46,954 bases of DNA from NCBI GenBank assembly GCA_024695505.1, contig JAILIB010000182.1:1-46954 (forward strand), given 5' to 3'. This document shows, in pieces, positions 17,396 to 32,106 of this stretch. The notes beneath the pieces were generated by a model. That model worked only from the letters and a program-made list of their open reading frames with translations, had not been told where the DNA came from and did not search any database. Numbering within the stretch: the first letter of the stretch is position 1; each line of letters begins with the position of its first letter. Source of the stretch: Saccharofermentans sp. Its GTDB lineage: Bacteria; Bacillota; Clostridia; Saccharofermentanales; Saccharofermentanaceae. A program made the translations under genes and the position numbers.

Positions 17396-18640
17396 ATGGA
17401 TTACAAAGACGGCGAGATGAGGGATTTTTACTATACGGCAGTGCTGATGAACACGCAGGTTGATTACCGCGTGATACGCGAACTTTTTGAAAGAGGTGAC
17501 ATAGAAACGCACAGGGACCTGTATGGACTTGCCAAGATGCCGTCCTCAAAGATCAAGGAACTGCTCCTTAGTCCGCAAAGCGAGAGAAAGGTCAGAGACT
17601 GGATGGAATCCAAAGGCAAAGTCGAAGCGGCATGCGGAGAATACATGCAGCTTGGCAGACAATACGGAATAAAAGTCGTTTCTTCGCTGAACAGGATCTA
17701 TCCTGTTAATTTCAGGCTTCAGACAGGAATGCCGAAGGTCCTTTACTGCAGGGGAAGAACGGAACTTTTGAACCAGTGCTCAAACCAAGGTTCGGTTGCG
17801 GTAGTGGGATCAAGAAACGCCAGCGGTTATGCTCTGTATGCAACCGAACGGTTCAGCAGCGAGTTTTCTTCAAAAGGTATAACTATCGTTTCGGGAATGG
17901 CCCTGGGAGTTGACAGGAAGGCTCACGAAGCGGCGCTTCAGGGGAGCGGCAACACGATCGCGATCCTAGCCGGAGGACCTGACAACGTATATCCACCTGA
18001 AAACGCCGAACTTTATAAGCAGATAGTGAGTAAAGGCCTGGTGATCTCAGAAATGCCGCCCGGCCAGCAGCCTTTGAGACAGTACTTTCCTTCAAGGAAC
18101 AGGCTGATAGCAGGTTTATCTGACTGCACCCTGGTAATGGAGGCGGGAGCATATTCGGGAACTCTTCATACGGCTTCTTTTGCCGCCGTACAGGGAAAGG
18201 AAGTATTCGTCCTTCCGAATAATATCTATTTTGCGAATGCCGAAGGAGGTCTGAAACTTCTGGAAGACGGCTGCTGCGTGCTCTATTCTTCCGACAACGT
18301 GATCGATTCAGTGTCACAGGCCATTGTGAGAAGAAGGCTTGAATACCCTGACCTGATGGAGTCCGAAGAATCGGGCGGTAAAAGGACTGTCCCTGAAGCA
18401 TCAAACCGTGAGAAGCTGGACATTATCAGGCTGAAAGCCGACAAAAACCCTGATGACGTATCAGATGAGGAATGGGAGGCGCTTATCGAGGACGAACTGA
18501 CCGTAAAGTCATTGGACATAGACAGTCTCTGCAATTCTCTTTGTCTCCCTTTTTACAGGATAACAGACCTTTTGATACGCCTTCAGATGTCCGGAAGGGT
18601 TGTCCTCGAAAACGGAAAATATGCGTTGACATTTCGATAG
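17396..18640 (+). CDS. dprA: DNA-processing protein DprA
   Basis: Binds incoming single-stranded DNA and loads RecA during transformation. The Rossmann-fold core is clear: AVVGSRNASGYAL (about residue 134), VSGMALGVDRKAHEAAL, AILAGGPDNVYPPENAELY, SEMPPGQQPLRQYFPSRNRLIAGLS and VMEAGAYSGTLHTA. The N-terminal 90 residues look like the helical SAM-type domain. The last 65 residues resemble a winged-helix DprA C-terminal domain, following an acidic linker. The 414-residue length is long but within the family range. AAGGAGAAA precedes ATG 17396. The dprA-topA-trmFO order is a conserved Firmicutes neighbourhood. Confidence 0.95.
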   Translation: MDYKDGEMRDFYYTAVLMNTQVDYRVIRELFERGDIETHRDLYGLAKMPSSKIKELLLSPQSERKVRDWMESKGKVEAACGEYMQLGRQYGIKVVSSLNRIYPVNFRLQTGMPKVLYCRGRTELLNQCSNQGSVAVVGSRNASGYALYATERFSSEFSSKGITIVSGMALGVDRKAHEAALQGSGNTIAILAGGPDNVYPPENAELYKQIVSKGLVISEMPPGQQPLRQYFPSRNRLIAGLSDCTLVMEAGAYSGTLHTASFAAVQGKEVFVLPNNIYFANAEGGLKLLEDGCCVLYSSDNVIDSVSQAIVRRRLEYPDLMESEESGGKRTVPEASNREKLDIIRLKADKNPDDVSDEEWEALIEDELTVKSLDIDSLCNSLCLPFYRITDLLIRLQMSGRVVLENGKYALTFR

Positions 18641-18651
18641 CTTTGTATAAT
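18626..18651 (+). promoter_or_regulatory. Possible promoter for topA, short spacer
   Basis: A perfect TTGACA (18626-18631) and a perfect TATAAT (18646-18651) lie at the end of dprA, 37 bp ahead of the topA ATG. The spacer is only 14 bp, well short of the optimal 17. Each hexamer is ideal but the pairing is doubtful; it could be an intentionally weak or regulated promoter. Confidence 0.35.
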
Positions 18652-18687
18652 GATGAATATATTTATTTATTATATAGGAAGTGCGAA

Positions 18688-20847
18688 ATGGGTAAAAAAT
18701 TAGTGATCGTCGAGTCTCCGGCTAAGTCGAAGACAATCAGCAGATACTTGGGAAGTGATTATCAGATCACGGCGTCTCTGGGACATATCAGGGATCTGCC
18801 TTCAAACAATCTCGGTGTTGATGTTAAGAACGGCTTCAAGCCTCTTTACATCACGATGAAGGGAAAGGAGAAGGTCGTAAGGGATCTCAAAGAGCTCTCT
18901 GCCGGATGCGACGAGATATTCCTCGCAACGGACCCTGACCGCGAGGGTGAAGCTATTGCATGGCATCTTGCGAAGGTCCTGAAGATCGATCCCGATTCAA
19001 AGTGCAGGATTACTTTTAACGAGATCACAAAGTCCGCAGTACAGGAAGCTATCAAGAACCCCAGGACAATAGACATGAATCTTGCCAATGCTCAGCAGGC
19101 AAGGCGTGTTTTAGACAGACTCGTCGGTTATGAACTCAGCCCGCTCCTCTGGCAGAAGGTCAGAAAGGGTCTTTCGGCAGGACGCGTTCAGTCTGTCGCA
19201 ACCAAGATCGTAATGGACCGTGACGCTGAGATCGACAGTTTTATTCCTGAGGAATACTGGCTCATCAAGGCTCTTGCAACACCCGGAAAGCAGTCTGACA
19301 AGTTCCTTCTCGGTTACTACGGATACATGGAGAACGGCAAGGCCGTTAAGGATGACCTCAAGAACGAGGCTGACGCAAAGAGCGTTCTGAAGGATGTCGG
19401 ATCAGGTCCTTTGGTCGTTGATTCCGTCAAGAAGGGCAAGAAGGAGAGAAATCCCTATCCGCCGTTCACGACTTCCACGCTCCAGCAGGAAGCTTCAAAG
19501 AGGCTCGGTTTCTCATCCAAGAAGACGATGTCCATAGCCCAGCAGCTCTATGAAGGCGTTGAGATCTCAGGCGCAGGCCAGACTGCTCTCGTTTCCTACA
19601 TCAGAACTGACTCCGTAAGGATCTCTGACGAGGCCGTCGCAGCATGCAAGGACCTGATCAAGAAGAGATTCGGTGACGAATACTGCTCAGGCTACAAGCG
19701 TGAATACAAGAACAAGAATTCCGCACAGGATGCGCATGAAGCCATCAGGCCCACGCATTTCGACATGGATCCTGAGAGCATCAGGTCATCTCTTACGAAC
19801 GATCAGTACAAGCTCTATTCGCTTATCTGGGACAGGTTCCTTGCAACTCAGATGGCTTCCGCAAAACTCGATACCGTTACGGTACAGGCTTCCTGCAACG
19901 GAAGGATCTTCAGGGCAGCAGGCGAGACCGTTATCTTCAAGGGATTCCTCATCCTTTATGCAGACGTTGCTGAGGACGTTAAGAAGACTGATGAATCAGA
20001 CTCCAAGGCTAAGATCCCTCAGCTTGAGGACGGCATGAAGCTTGAAGTCCTTGATTTCAACGCTTCTCAGAAGTTCACGACTCCGCCGCCGCACTATACT
20101 GAAGCTACGCTCATCAAGGCGATGGAAGATAATGGTATCGGAAGGCCTTCAACATACGCTCCTACGATCACGACGATCCTTGAGAGGAATTACATCGAGA
20201 AGAACGGCAGGATGCTCCTTATCACTGATCTGGGAAAGATCGTAACGAACCTTCTTAACGATAATTTCTCCGAGATAGTAGACGTTTCGTTTACCGCCGG
20301 AATGGAAGACAGACTCGATAAGGTTGAAGAAGGCGCTGAGGAGTGGGACAAGGTCTTAGAGGATTTCTATCCTGAATTCGATTCCCAGGTCAAGGCTGCC
20401 AAGGATTCGATCGAGAAGGTTGCTTTTGAGCCTGAAAAAACAGGCGAGACCTGTCCTCTTTGCGGAGGTGAGCTCCTTTTTAAGGAAGGAAGATATGGTA
20501 AGTTCATCGCATGCGAGAACTTCCCTGAGTGCAAATACACTAAGAACATCGAAGTCGCAGCTAAAGGCAAGTGCCCTCTCTGCGGATCAGGACTTTTGTC
20601 TCACAGATCCAAGAAGTATAAGGGCAAGGTTTTCTATACCTGCGACAAGAAGGGTTCTGATCCTGAATGCAGTTTCATTTCCTGGAATCTCCCGATAGAA
20701 GGAAAGGTCTGCCCGGAATGCGGATCTTACATGGTCCTCAAGTACTTCGGAAAGAAGGTCTATCCGAAGTGCGCGAACAAGGATTGTCCTACAAATGCAA
20801 GAAAGGGAAAAGGCGGAGGAAAGGGCGATGACGCAAAAGCCGAGTGA
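18688..20847 (+). CDS. topA: DNA topoisomerase I (type IA)
   Basis: Relaxes negative supercoils by single-strand passage. The start is ATG 18688 with AGGAAG upstream; the track ORF start lies inside dprA. The TOPRIM domain opens with [15 protein letters not shown] and has the metal-binding [14 protein letters not shown]. The active-site tyrosine is in [11 protein letters not shown] (about residue 304). The C-terminus has three four-cysteine zinc ribbons: CPLCGG...CENFPEC, CPLCGS...C (with DPEC) and CPECGS...CANKDC, ending in a Gly/Lys-rich tail. The 719-residue length is normal. Part of the dprA-topA-trmFO cluster. Confidence 0.97.
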   Translation: MGKKLVIVESPAKSKTISRYLGSDYQITASLGHIRDLPSNNLGVDVKNGFKPLYITMKGKEKVVRDLKELSAGCDEIFLATDPDREGEAIAWHLAKVLKIDPDSKCRITFNEITKSAVQEAIKNPRTIDMNLANAQQARRVLDRLVGYELSPLLWQKVRKGLSAGRVQSVATKIVMDRDAEIDSFIPEEYWLIKALATPGKQSDKFLLGYYGYMENGKAVKDDLKNEADAKSVLKDVGSGPLVVDSVKKGKKERNPYPPFTTSTLQQEASKRLGFSSKKTMSIAQQLYEGVEISGAGQTALVSYIRTDSVRISDEAVAACKDLIKKRFGDEYCSGYKREYKNKNSAQDAHEAIRPTHFDMDPESIRSSLTNDQYKLYSLIWDRFLATQMASAKLDTVTVQASCNGRIFRAAGETVIFKGFLILYADVAEDVKKTDESDSKAKIPQLEDGMKLEVLDFNASQKFTTPPPHYTEATLIKAMEDNGIGRPSTYAPTITTILERNYIEKNGRMLLITDLGKIVTNLLNDNFSEIVDVSFTAGMEDRLDKVEEGAEEWDKVLEDFYPEFDSQVKAAKDSIEKVAFEPEKTGETCPLCGGELLFKEGRYGKFIACENFPECKYTKNIEVAAKGKCPLCGSGLLSHRSKKYKGKVFYTCDKKGSDPECSFISWNLPIEGKVCPECGSYMVLKYFGKKVYPKCANKDCPTNARKGKGGGKGDDAKAE

Positions 20848-22192
20848 TGCTCCTGCCGTAACCGTTGTAGGAGCAGGACTGGCAGGCTGCGAAGCCGCTA
20901 ATCTCCTTGCTTCCATGGGCGTAAAAGTAAGGCTTTGCGAGATGAAGCCCATGAAGATGACGCCTGCTCACCATAGTGAGGATTTTGCCGAGCTGGTCTG
21001 CAGCAATTCCCTGCGTGCCGCTTCGCCTGAGAATGCGATCGGACTCCTGAAAGAGGAATTGAGGCGCCTCGGATCGCTGATAATGGAGGCTGCGGACAAG
21101 GCGCAGGTTCCCGCTGGCGGAGCGCTGGCTGTTGACCGTCACGAATTCTCGTCTTACATAACCTCAAAGATCAGGAACAATCCTAATATCGAGATCGTTG
21201 ACGGCGAGATACTGAAGGTTCCCGATGAAGGGATAGTCGTCATCGCGACAGGACCTCTCACGTCCGGCCCTCTTTATGAGGACATCTCAAGGCTGACCGG
21301 TGATACCGGAATGCATTTCTTTGACGCGGCTGCTCCTATCGTGTCTTCTGATTCGATCGACATGAAAAAGGCCTTCAGGGCTTCAAGATACGGCAAGGGC
21401 GGAGATGACTATATCAACTGCCCGATGACGAAGGAAGAATACATCAATTTCAGGAATGAACTCGTTACTGCCGAAAGAGCCGAAGTCAAAGACTTCGACA
21501 AGGAGATCGTGTTTGAGGGCTGCATGCCGATTGAGACGATGGCTTCCAGAGGCGAGGACACCATGAGGTACGGTCCTTTGAAGCCTGTCGGACTTGTTGA
21601 TCCCAAGACAGGCAGGGAACCTTACGCATGCCTTCAGTTAAGACAGGACGACAGGGAGAGTACGATGTATAACCTTGTCGGATTCCAGACAAGACTCAAA
21701 TGGCCTGAGCAGAAGCGCGTTTTCGGCATGATACCCGGACTTGAGAATGCAGAATACGTCAGATACGGCGTAATGCACCGCAATTCGTATCTCAATTCGC
21801 CCAAATGCCTTTCTTCCCATTATTCACTGAGAGAAAGACCCAACGTGTTTTTCGCAGGACAGATAACGGGCGTTGAGGGATACATCGAATCGACCGCTTC
21901 AGGATATCTCGCGGGATATTATGCAGGACTCATGGCGCTTGGAACCGAAGTGCCTTTTGAACCGTCTGCCGATACCGCGATCGGATCCATGGCTCTTTAT
22001 GTATCAGATCCTTCGATCAAGCATTTCCAGCCGATGAACGCGAATCACGGCATTATGTCGCCGATCGCCGGAAGGTTCAAGGGAAAGACAGGTAAGAAGG
22101 ACAGGAACCGCGCAATAGCGGACAGGGCGCTTGAAGAGATAGAACTCATGAGAAAGTTTGTCGATTCTCTGTGCCCGGGAAATAAGCCCTAA
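20828..22192 (+). CDS. trmFO: tRNA (m5U54) methyltransferase TrmFO, folate/FAD-dependent
   Basis: Flavoprotein that makes ribothymidine at tRNA position 54 using methylenetetrahydrofolate, the Gram-positive counterpart of TrmA. I prefer ATG 20828: GGAGGA lies 6 bp before it, and the FAD-binding motif [14 protein letters not shown] begins about 10 residues in, as in homologues. The longer track start at 20795 lacks such a site. Further motifs are [31 protein letters not shown] and [17 protein letters not shown]. The 454-residue length is typical. The ORF overlaps the 3' end of topA by 20 bp. Confidence 0.96.
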   Translation: MTQKPSDAPAVTVVGAGLAGCEAANLLASMGVKVRLCEMKPMKMTPAHHSEDFAELVCSNSLRAASPENAIGLLKEELRRLGSLIMEAADKAQVPAGGALAVDRHEFSSYITSKIRNNPNIEIVDGEILKVPDEGIVVIATGPLTSGPLYEDISRLTGDTGMHFFDAAAPIVSSDSIDMKKAFRASRYGKGGDDYINCPMTKEEYINFRNELVTAERAEVKDFDKEIVFEGCMPIETMASRGEDTMRYGPLKPVGLVDPKTGREPYACLQLRQDDRESTMYNLVGFQTRLKWPEQKRVFGMIPGLENAEYVRYGVMHRNSYLNSPKCLSSHYSLRERPNVFFAGQITGVEGYIESTASGYLAGYYAGLMALGTEVPFEPSADTAIGSMALYVSDPSIKHFQPMNANHGIMSPIAGRFKGKTGKKDRNRAIADRALEEIELMRKFVDSLCPGNKP

Positions 22193-22212
22193 CAGGCTGA
22201 AAGGAGACGGAA

Positions 22213-23111
22213 ATGCCTGATTTTACGCTTTTGCCGGATCAGATAATACTGCTTATCCAGATAGCGGCAGGCCTTTTCGTTGCGGCTTTCCTTTCGTTTA
22301 TCTATGTAGCTCTTACATCGCTTATGAGCCTTCTCCATTTAAAGAAGATCGCCGGATCTGACACGGATAATCTTCTGGTCTGCGACGTTGCTTATTTCCA
22401 TTGCCGCGGCAAGAGGGATAACCAGGAGGATTCGTTCTATATCTCGCCTCTGGAAGACTCGTTTTCAAACGGTGTCATTGCGGCCTGTTCGGACGGAATG
22501 GGAGGACTTTTGTATGGCGAGGTCGTTTCCCGTTATGTTGTTGAGCGTTTGGAAGAATCTTATCCTTTGAAATTTGATGATCCTGAAGCAGTATCTGAAG
22601 AGATAAGGAAGATCTCGTCTGAGGTCTACGAACAGTATCACCTTGGCGCAGGCGCGACTCTTGTAATGACACACATCATGAAGAACATGATGAATTTCTA
22701 CAGCGTCGGTGACAGTAACATAATCCTTTTGAGGAAAGGCAGGGTAACGCTCCTCAATCACAAGCAGAATTACATTTCGCTCCTTATCAGAAAGCTTGCC
22801 GAGGGCGGTATGGATACAACTGAAGCGTACAGGAATTCAAGGGCAAAGGCTCTGATCGATTTCGTCGGAAACACCGAGACCAATGTCATGCATACTTCAA
22901 AGCCGATACAGCTCTATGAGGACGACATTATAATCGTAAGTACAGACGGCGTTACCGATGCCGTGTCTTTAAATAAGATGAAGTCTTTGCTCCTGCCGGA
23001 TTACAGCGCACAGCACCTGGCGAGGCTTTTGAAGAGTGCCGTAAAGAACAAGAAGCTGCCCAAGCAGGACAATTTCTCGGCCGTTGTGATAAAGATGGAT
23101 AGGAGCATTAT

Positions 23112-23115
<4 letters not shown>
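22213..23115 (+). CDS. Membrane-anchored PP2C-type protein serine/threonine phosphatase
   Basis: Metal-dependent PP2C/PPM phosphatase. One membrane segment lies at about residues 10-40 and the catalytic domain faces the cytoplasm. The metal-binding aspartates are present: RDNQEDSFY (about 67-75), CSDGMGG (about 92-98), VSTDGVTDAV (about 242) and the terminal DNFSAVVI (about 287). GDSNIILLRKG is a typical core strand. GGAGACGG precedes the start, 20 bp after trmFO. The next gene overlaps it by 4 bp and resembles an inactive copy. No partner kinase is in view, so the substrates are unknown. Confidence 0.88.
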
Positions 23116-25798
<2,683 letters not shown>

Positions 25799-25832
25799 GT
25801 GAATAGCCTTTGGTTTAGATAATTACCGCAAG

Positions 25833-25841
25833 ATTTTATCA
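25833..25841 (-). promoter_or_regulatory. Candidate extended -10 promoter for queA-tgt
   Basis: On the - strand TGATAAAAT fits an extended -10, 34 bp upstream of the queA ATG. No convincing -35 was found in the short gap to the histidine kinase gene. Confidence 0.4.
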
Positions 25842-25863
25842 CAAGGGGAGAGGTTATGCGAAA

Positions 25864-27438
25864 TTAATTACCGAGATTTCTCAGGTTATTGAGTTTTGTA
25901 AGCTGATCCCTTCTCTTGACCAGAGGAATTGTTATCTCAAAGCAGGCGCCGCCATCTACCTTGTTAAATGCGTTGATGTCGCCTCCGTGCTCGTTCGCGA
26001 TTGCTTTTGCGAGGGCGAGACCGATTCCGTGCTTACCGTCGGAACCTTTGGTGAAACGTTCGAAAAGGTGATCCAATACTTCCTTTGAAATACCGGGACC
26101 GTCATCTGAGATCGTAAAGGTAACTCTTTTGCGGTAGCGGTCAGCCCTGCAGTCGAAAGTTACGGCGCTCCTGCAGTAACGCAGGCAGTTGGAGAAGATG
26201 TTTTCAAGACATCTGATCATGTCGTTTTCGTTAGCATAGATATAGAGGCTCTCAGCGGTGATCCTGTTGATTATCGCCTTGTCAGCGTGGATGAAGTTTC
26301 CTCTGACTCTGTCGATTATCGTTTCGCAGAGAACCTTGACGTTGATGTTCTGCTTCTTGACCTCGTAGTTACCGCTCTTGCTCATGTCCATTTTGGAGAT
26401 TGAGAGGAGGTTTTCAACGAGTCCTGAAAGTCTTTCCGTTTCAGCGATGATGACATCGATAGCGTTGTCTTTTGATTCCTTGTCTTCGAATACGCCGAAC
26501 TTAAGGCCTTCGGCATAACCCTGGATTGACATCAGAGGAGTACGCAGCTCGTGTGAAGCGTTTTGGAAGAAGGTCTTTTGTTCAACGTCCGCTTCTTCGA
26601 GCTTATAGGCCATTCGGTTCATCGTATCGCCGAGTTCTGAAAGCTCCTTACTCCTGATCTTACCCTTGATCGGATCGAAGTCTCCTTTTGCAACGCGGCT
26701 TGCGAAGCGTGAAAGCCTTCTTGTCGAAGAGATGAGAGGATATGAAAGGATGAAGCTTAAGACGCCTGCAATGATTATTGCCAAAAGAGCGGCCTGAACG
26801 AGGGCCAGAGTGATCTGGGCCATGAAGGAATAGTAAGAGCCTGAATTGACGTATACGAGGAGATAGTAGCCGTCCAGATCCATGACTTTGTTTTCGGGAG
26901 AGTTGTACTGGAAACCGACGGATCTGTAGTAGATGAGGTTGCCGTTTATCGTAGTAGTCTGAGTGTCCCTGAGGTTGCTGTATCCGTGTTCTTCAACTAC
27001 CTGGGAGACGACGGCTGAAGCGCTGTTTGCGTAATTGACGTTGTATTCGGATGTCGGCCACATAAGAAGACAGTGGTTTGTCTTGGCGTCGTAAGTATAG
27101 AGCGCGATGCTCGCCTGGTTTGAAAGGTCGGCAGTGCGGATGGATTTCAGAAGGAATTCCTTGATGACTTCTTCATTTTTCTCGGGGTATTTGTCGATCT
27201 CGGTCCTGAACGCTATCGTGAAGTTCTGGGTAGAACTGACGGCCGTTTCGATCCTGGCCTTACATTCCTGCGCGATGTAGTTCTTGACGATCGACTGGAC
27301 GTAGAAGTTGATGATGAAGATGACGAGGAGGATCGCAACGATCTCAAGAGCATAGAAATGCAGAGCAATAGGGACCCGGATAGCGGATTTGCTGCGGATC
27401 TGGTTAGTCTTTTTCTCGTTGCTGCTGACTTCGGTCAT
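25864..27438 (-). CDS. Membrane sensor histidine kinase
   Basis: The 524-residue kinase has two membrane segments (about 27-49 and 208-232) enclosing a roughly 160-residue extracytoplasmic sensor, then a HAMP linker and HisKA with the phospho-accepting histidine in SHELRTPLMSIQGYAEG (about 294). The ATPase domain has an N-box in CLENIFSNCLRYC, then DDGPGI and GKHGIGLALAKAI. The sensor looks like a Cache-type fold but no ligand can be named. Its ATG abuts the response regulator stop (TAAATG), so the two are translationally coupled and form one two-component system. Confidence 0.94.
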   Translation of the reverse strand: MTEVSSNEKKTNQIRSKSAIRVPIALHFYALEIVAILLVIFIINFYVQSIVKNYIAQECKARIETAVSSTQNFTIAFRTEIDKYPEKNEEVIKEFLLKSIRTADLSNQASIALYTYDAKTNHCLLMWPTSEYNVNYANSASAVVSQVVEEHGYSNLRDTQTTTINGNLIYYRSVGFQYNSPENKVMDLDGYYLLVYVNSGSYYSFMAQITLALVQAALLAIIIAGVLSFILSYPLISSTRRLSRFASRVAKGDFDPIKGKIRSKELSELGDTMNRMAYKLEEADVEQKTFFQNASHELRTPLMSIQGYAEGLKFGVFEDKESKDNAIDVIIAETERLSGLVENLLSISKMDMSKSGNYEVKKQNINVKVLCETIIDRVRGNFIHADKAIINRITAESLYIYANENDMIRCLENIFSNCLRYCRSAVTFDCRADRYRKRVTFTISDDGPGISKEVLDHLFERFTKGSDGKHGIGLALAKAIANEHGGDINAFNKVDGGACFEITIPLVKRRDQLTKLNNLRNLGN

Positions 27439-28173
27439 TTAGTCTTCCGAATCTTCTCCTTCAGCGGAATCTTCGGCGGTCCTCAATACGAGGCGGAAGC
27501 CGTATCCCCATATTGTAGATATCTTTGCGCCTGAATGGGAGATCTTTTTTCTCAGTCTCTTGACCGTATCGTCTGCGACTCTTGTCTCGACCTGTGTTTC
27601 ATAGCCCCAGATCTTATCTAAGAGCTCGGTCCTTGATATGGCCCTGTCCCTGTTTGAAATGAGATAGGTGAGAAGAGCATATTCGTTAGGTGTAAGAGGG
27701 AAGGGCTCGCCTGCGAGCGTAGCTTCCTTCGTCTTTCTGTTGATGACTATGTCTGCGAATGAGATCATGCCGTCGTCGGTTTCCTTGACGGAATTCTTGC
27801 CTGTGATCTCTTCCTGTCTCTTAAGAACGGATTTGACTTTGGATACAAGCTTGACCGGGGAGAAGGGCTTTGTGAAGTAATCGTCGCTTCCGAGATCCAA
27901 GCCCTGGATATAGTCTGCATCGCTGTCTTTTGCCGTGAGCATGATTATAGGCACGTTAGAGGTCTTTCTGATCTCTTTAAGGATGTAGAAACCGTCGTGT
28001 CCGGGCATCATGACGTCCAGGATCACCAGGTCGCACGGTGAATCGGAAAACGCTTCAAAAAGCGCATCACCGTTCGGGTAGCCAATGCATCTGAAGTTTT
28101 CTCTTTCGAGAAATGACTTCAAAAGATTTCTTATATTGTCATCGTCGTCAGCAATGTAGATCAGTTTGTCCAT
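27439..28173 (-). CDS. OmpR/PhoB-family response regulator
   Basis: DNA-binding response regulator of 244 residues. The receiver domain has the acidic pocket ADDDDN, phospho-acceptor D53 in LVILDVMMPG, the conserved Thr in MLTAKD and Lys in FTKPF. The winged-helix output domain has LTPNEYALLTYL, RTELLDKIWG, TRVADDTVKRLRKKI and IWGYGFRL. The tail is acidic (EDSAEGEDSED). It is first in the operon with the histidine kinase. Its 161-bp upstream region is shared with divergent galE, and I saw no clear -35/-10 pair there. Targets are unknown. Confidence 0.95.
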   Translation of the reverse strand: MDKLIYIADDDDNIRNLLKSFLERENFRCIGYPNGDALFEAFSDSPCDLVILDVMMPGHDGFYILKEIRKTSNVPIIMLTAKDSDADYIQGLDLGSDDYFTKPFSPVKLVSKVKSVLKRQEEITGKNSVKETDDGMISFADIVINRKTKEATLAGEPFPLTPNEYALLTYLISNRDRAISRTELLDKIWGYETQVETRVADDTVKRLRKKISHSGAKISTIWGYGFRLVLRTAEDSAEGEDSED

Positions 28174-28334
28174 GGAATAATTATTTCTCCAAAATGTTAT
28201 TGAAGTTATTTTAACCTAAGTGAGTTCTTTTAATATGTTAATTTGGTGAAAAAATGAGGTATTAAAAGCAGTATGGAGATTTTCTCAGACAAAAGTGATT
28301 AAATATTCTTATCAATTTCTAAAGGAGAATATCC

Positions 28335-29357
28335 ATGCCAACAATCCTTGTTACCGGCGGAAATGGTTATATTGGTTCACATACCGTCATTTCGCTCTTT
28401 GAAAACGGTTACGACGTCGTTATCGCAGACAATCTTTCAAACAGTAAGATGGAGGTCCAGAACCGTCTTGAGCAGATCACCGGTAAGCGTTTCAAGTTCT
28501 ATAACGTTGATTGCTGTGATGAAGCTGCTCTTAACAAGGTCTTTGATGAAAACGATATTGACAGCGTTATTCATTTTGCAGGACTTAAAGCCGTCGGCGA
28601 ATCCGTAAAGATCCCGCTTGAGTATTATTCCAATAACATAGGCAGCATGATCGCCGTCCTCAGGGCAATGGAAAAGCATGGCGTTACGAAACTCGTTTTC
28701 AGCTCTTCCGCAACGGTATACGGCATGAGCGAGGATGTTCCGTTCACCGAGCAGAGCCCTCTTGGCATGTGCACGAATCCTTACGGCTGGACAAAGTGGA
28801 TGATCGAGCAGATCCTCCGCGACTATGCTGTCGCTCATCCCGATATGAAGATCTGCCTTCTCAGATACTTCAATCCCGTCGGAGCTCATGAGAGCGGACT
28901 GATCGGTGAAGATCCGAGAGGTATACCCAATAATCTGTTCCCTTATATATCAAAGGTTGCGGGCGGAACGCTCGAGTGCCTCACCGTTTTCGGCGATGAT
29001 TACGACACACCGGACGGAACGTGCCTGCGTGACTACATCCATGTCTGCGATCTTGCTGAAGGCCATGTTAAAGCGATCGCGTTCCTCGGAAAGACAGATG
29101 ATCCCGTCAGCGTATTCAACCTCGGAACCGGAAAGGGCACATCCGTTAAGGAAGCCGTTGCCGCTTTTGAGAAGGCATGCGGTCATCCGATCAACCATGT
29201 TTTCGGTGCGAGAAGAGCCGGCGACATCGCAGTCTGCTATGCTTCGACCGAGAAGGCCGAGAAGGAACTCGGATTCAAGGCAAAGTACGGAATTGACGAT
29301 ATGTGCGCATCCTGCTGGAAGTGGCAGACGATGAATCCTGAGGGCCTGAAAGACTGA
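28335..29357 (+). CDS. galE: UDP-glucose 4-epimerase
   Basis: NAD-dependent short-chain dehydrogenase that interconverts UDP-glucose and UDP-galactose for galactose use and cell-surface glycans. Seen are TGGNGYIGSH (NAD binding), DNLSNS, SSSATVYG, catalytic Tyr150 and Lys154 in NPYGWTKWM, RYFNPVGAHESG, RDYIHVCDLAEGH and NLGTGKGTSV. The 340-residue length is typical. AAAGGAG precedes the ATG. It stands alone between the two-component system and groESL. Confidence 0.96.
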   Translation: MPTILVTGGNGYIGSHTVISLFENGYDVVIADNLSNSKMEVQNRLEQITGKRFKFYNVDCCDEAALNKVFDENDIDSVIHFAGLKAVGESVKIPLEYYSNNIGSMIAVLRAMEKHGVTKLVFSSSATVYGMSEDVPFTEQSPLGMCTNPYGWTKWMIEQILRDYAVAHPDMKICLLRYFNPVGAHESGLIGEDPRGIPNNLFPYISKVAGGTLECLTVFGDDYDTPDGTCLRDYIHVCDLAEGHVKAIAFLGKTDDPVSVFNLGTGKGTSVKEAVAAFEKACGHPINHVFGARRAGDIAVCYASTEKAEKELGFKAKYGIDDMCASCWKWQTMNPEGLKD

Positions 29358-29390
29358 CAGGACCGTTTTTGACTTTTTTTGATATTCGTA

Positions 29391-29419
29391 TTGACATCTT
29401 AGATTTTGAGAATTATATT
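29391..29419 (+). promoter_or_regulatory. SigA-type promoter of groESL
   Basis: TTGACA (29391-29396), a 17-bp spacer, then TATATT (29414-29419). The predicted start falls at the beginning of the CIRCE element, the arrangement expected for HrcA repression. Confidence 0.9.
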
Positions 29420-29425
29420 TAGTTG

Positions 29426-29460
29426 TGGTTTAGCACTCGTGCTTTATGAGTGCTAAACCA
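29426..29460 (+). promoter_or_regulatory. CIRCE operator (HrcA binding site)
   Basis: The consensus TTAGCACTC-N9-GAGTGCTAA is matched exactly at 29430-29456. The arms continue as TGGT and ACCA, so they are 13 bp each. HrcA bound here represses groESL until heat stress; the transcribed hairpin may also affect mRNA stability. hrcA itself is not in the window. Confidence 0.98.
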
Positions 29461-29463
29461 TAA

Positions 29464-29775
<312 letters not shown>

Positions 29776-29778
29776 TAG

Positions 29779-31413
<1,635 letters not shown>

Positions 31414-31435
31414 TAACGGGTTTAACCGGGGATTT

Positions 31436-31465
31436 AAAGGCTGTCTCGTTTGAGGCAGCCTTTTT
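31436..31465 (+). terminator. groESL terminator
   Basis: AAGGCTGTCTC, loop GTTT, GAGGCAGCCTT, with five T at the end. It lies 22 bp beyond the groEL stop. Confidence 0.93.
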
Positions 31466-31485
31466 GTTCAATTACAGATTCCTTG

Positions 31486-31494
31486 TGTTATGAT
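31486..31494 (+). promoter_or_regulatory. Candidate extended -10 promoter
   Basis: TGTTATGAT fits an extended -10, located 32 bp before the next ATG and just past the groESL terminator. No good -35 is visible. Confidence 0.4.
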
Positions 31495-31525
31495 AGTAAA
31501 GTATTTTCTCAGAAGGTGACCGATT

Positions 31526-32104
31526 ATGATCGAAGACAGCTTTATTGAATCACACGTAGTGCGTGAGAGCGGAAAGAACGTTGCCGCGCGCTTTTTCGCC
31601 ATATTTGCGCTTCTTGCGGTAATCGTCGCTGTCAACATCTTCGGTGTTGCAATGTTCGGTTTTGCCGTGCTTTCGATCACTCTGACGCTTTCTGTTACGC
31701 TGGCATTTATCTTTGTCACTTTTTTCAAACGTTCTTATGCCGAATATGACGTCGAGATCTCCAACGACAACGTTAACGTTGCAAAGATCCTCGGGCAGTC
31801 AAGCCGCGTGGATCTCATGGATTTTTCGATAAAGGACTGTATCTACATCGGACCTGTTACTGATGACCGCTACAAGTCAGACCTTGAGAAGGCTGACATC
31901 AAGCTTGCGGTTACCGCAAAGAAGGATTATCCGATAACCGAAGACTACTGGTATCTGACATACAAGGAAGAGAACTATATCTGCATGCTTATCCTTGAGT
32001 TCAAGCCTGAGATGTACAAGGTCTTCAGAAGGTATAACCCAAGGAATACCGCATTCTATAAGGCTCCCGTCAATAAAGAGCCCGAAAAAGAGGCTGAGGA
32101 CTGA
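31526..32104 (+). CDS. Membrane protein of unknown function
   Basis: The 192-residue protein has two hydrophobic segments close together (about residues 22-46 and 48-70), then a soluble C-terminal domain with mixed beta character (YDVEISNDNVNVAKILG onward) and an acidic end. The layout of two helices plus a PH-like beta domain resembles bPH/DUF-type membrane proteins, but I cannot assign a family. AGAAGGTGA precedes the ATG. It is 2 bp ahead of the thioesterase gene, with which it is probably cotranscribed. Confidence 0.8.
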   Translation: MIEDSFIESHVVRESGKNVAARFFAIFALLAVIVAVNIFGVAMFGFAVLSITLTLSVTLAFIFVTFFKRSYAEYDVEISNDNVNVAKILGQSSRVDLMDFSIKDCIYIGPVTDDRYKSDLEKADIKLAVTAKKDYPITEDYWYLTYKEENYICMLILEFKPEMYKVFRRYNPRNTAFYKAPVNKEPEKEAED

Positions 32105-32106
32105 TA

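Noticed and set aside
28174-28334. Promoters in the divergent gap between the response regulator and galE
   Set aside because: AT-rich with several partial -10-like words, but no -35/-10 pair at acceptable spacing on either strand.
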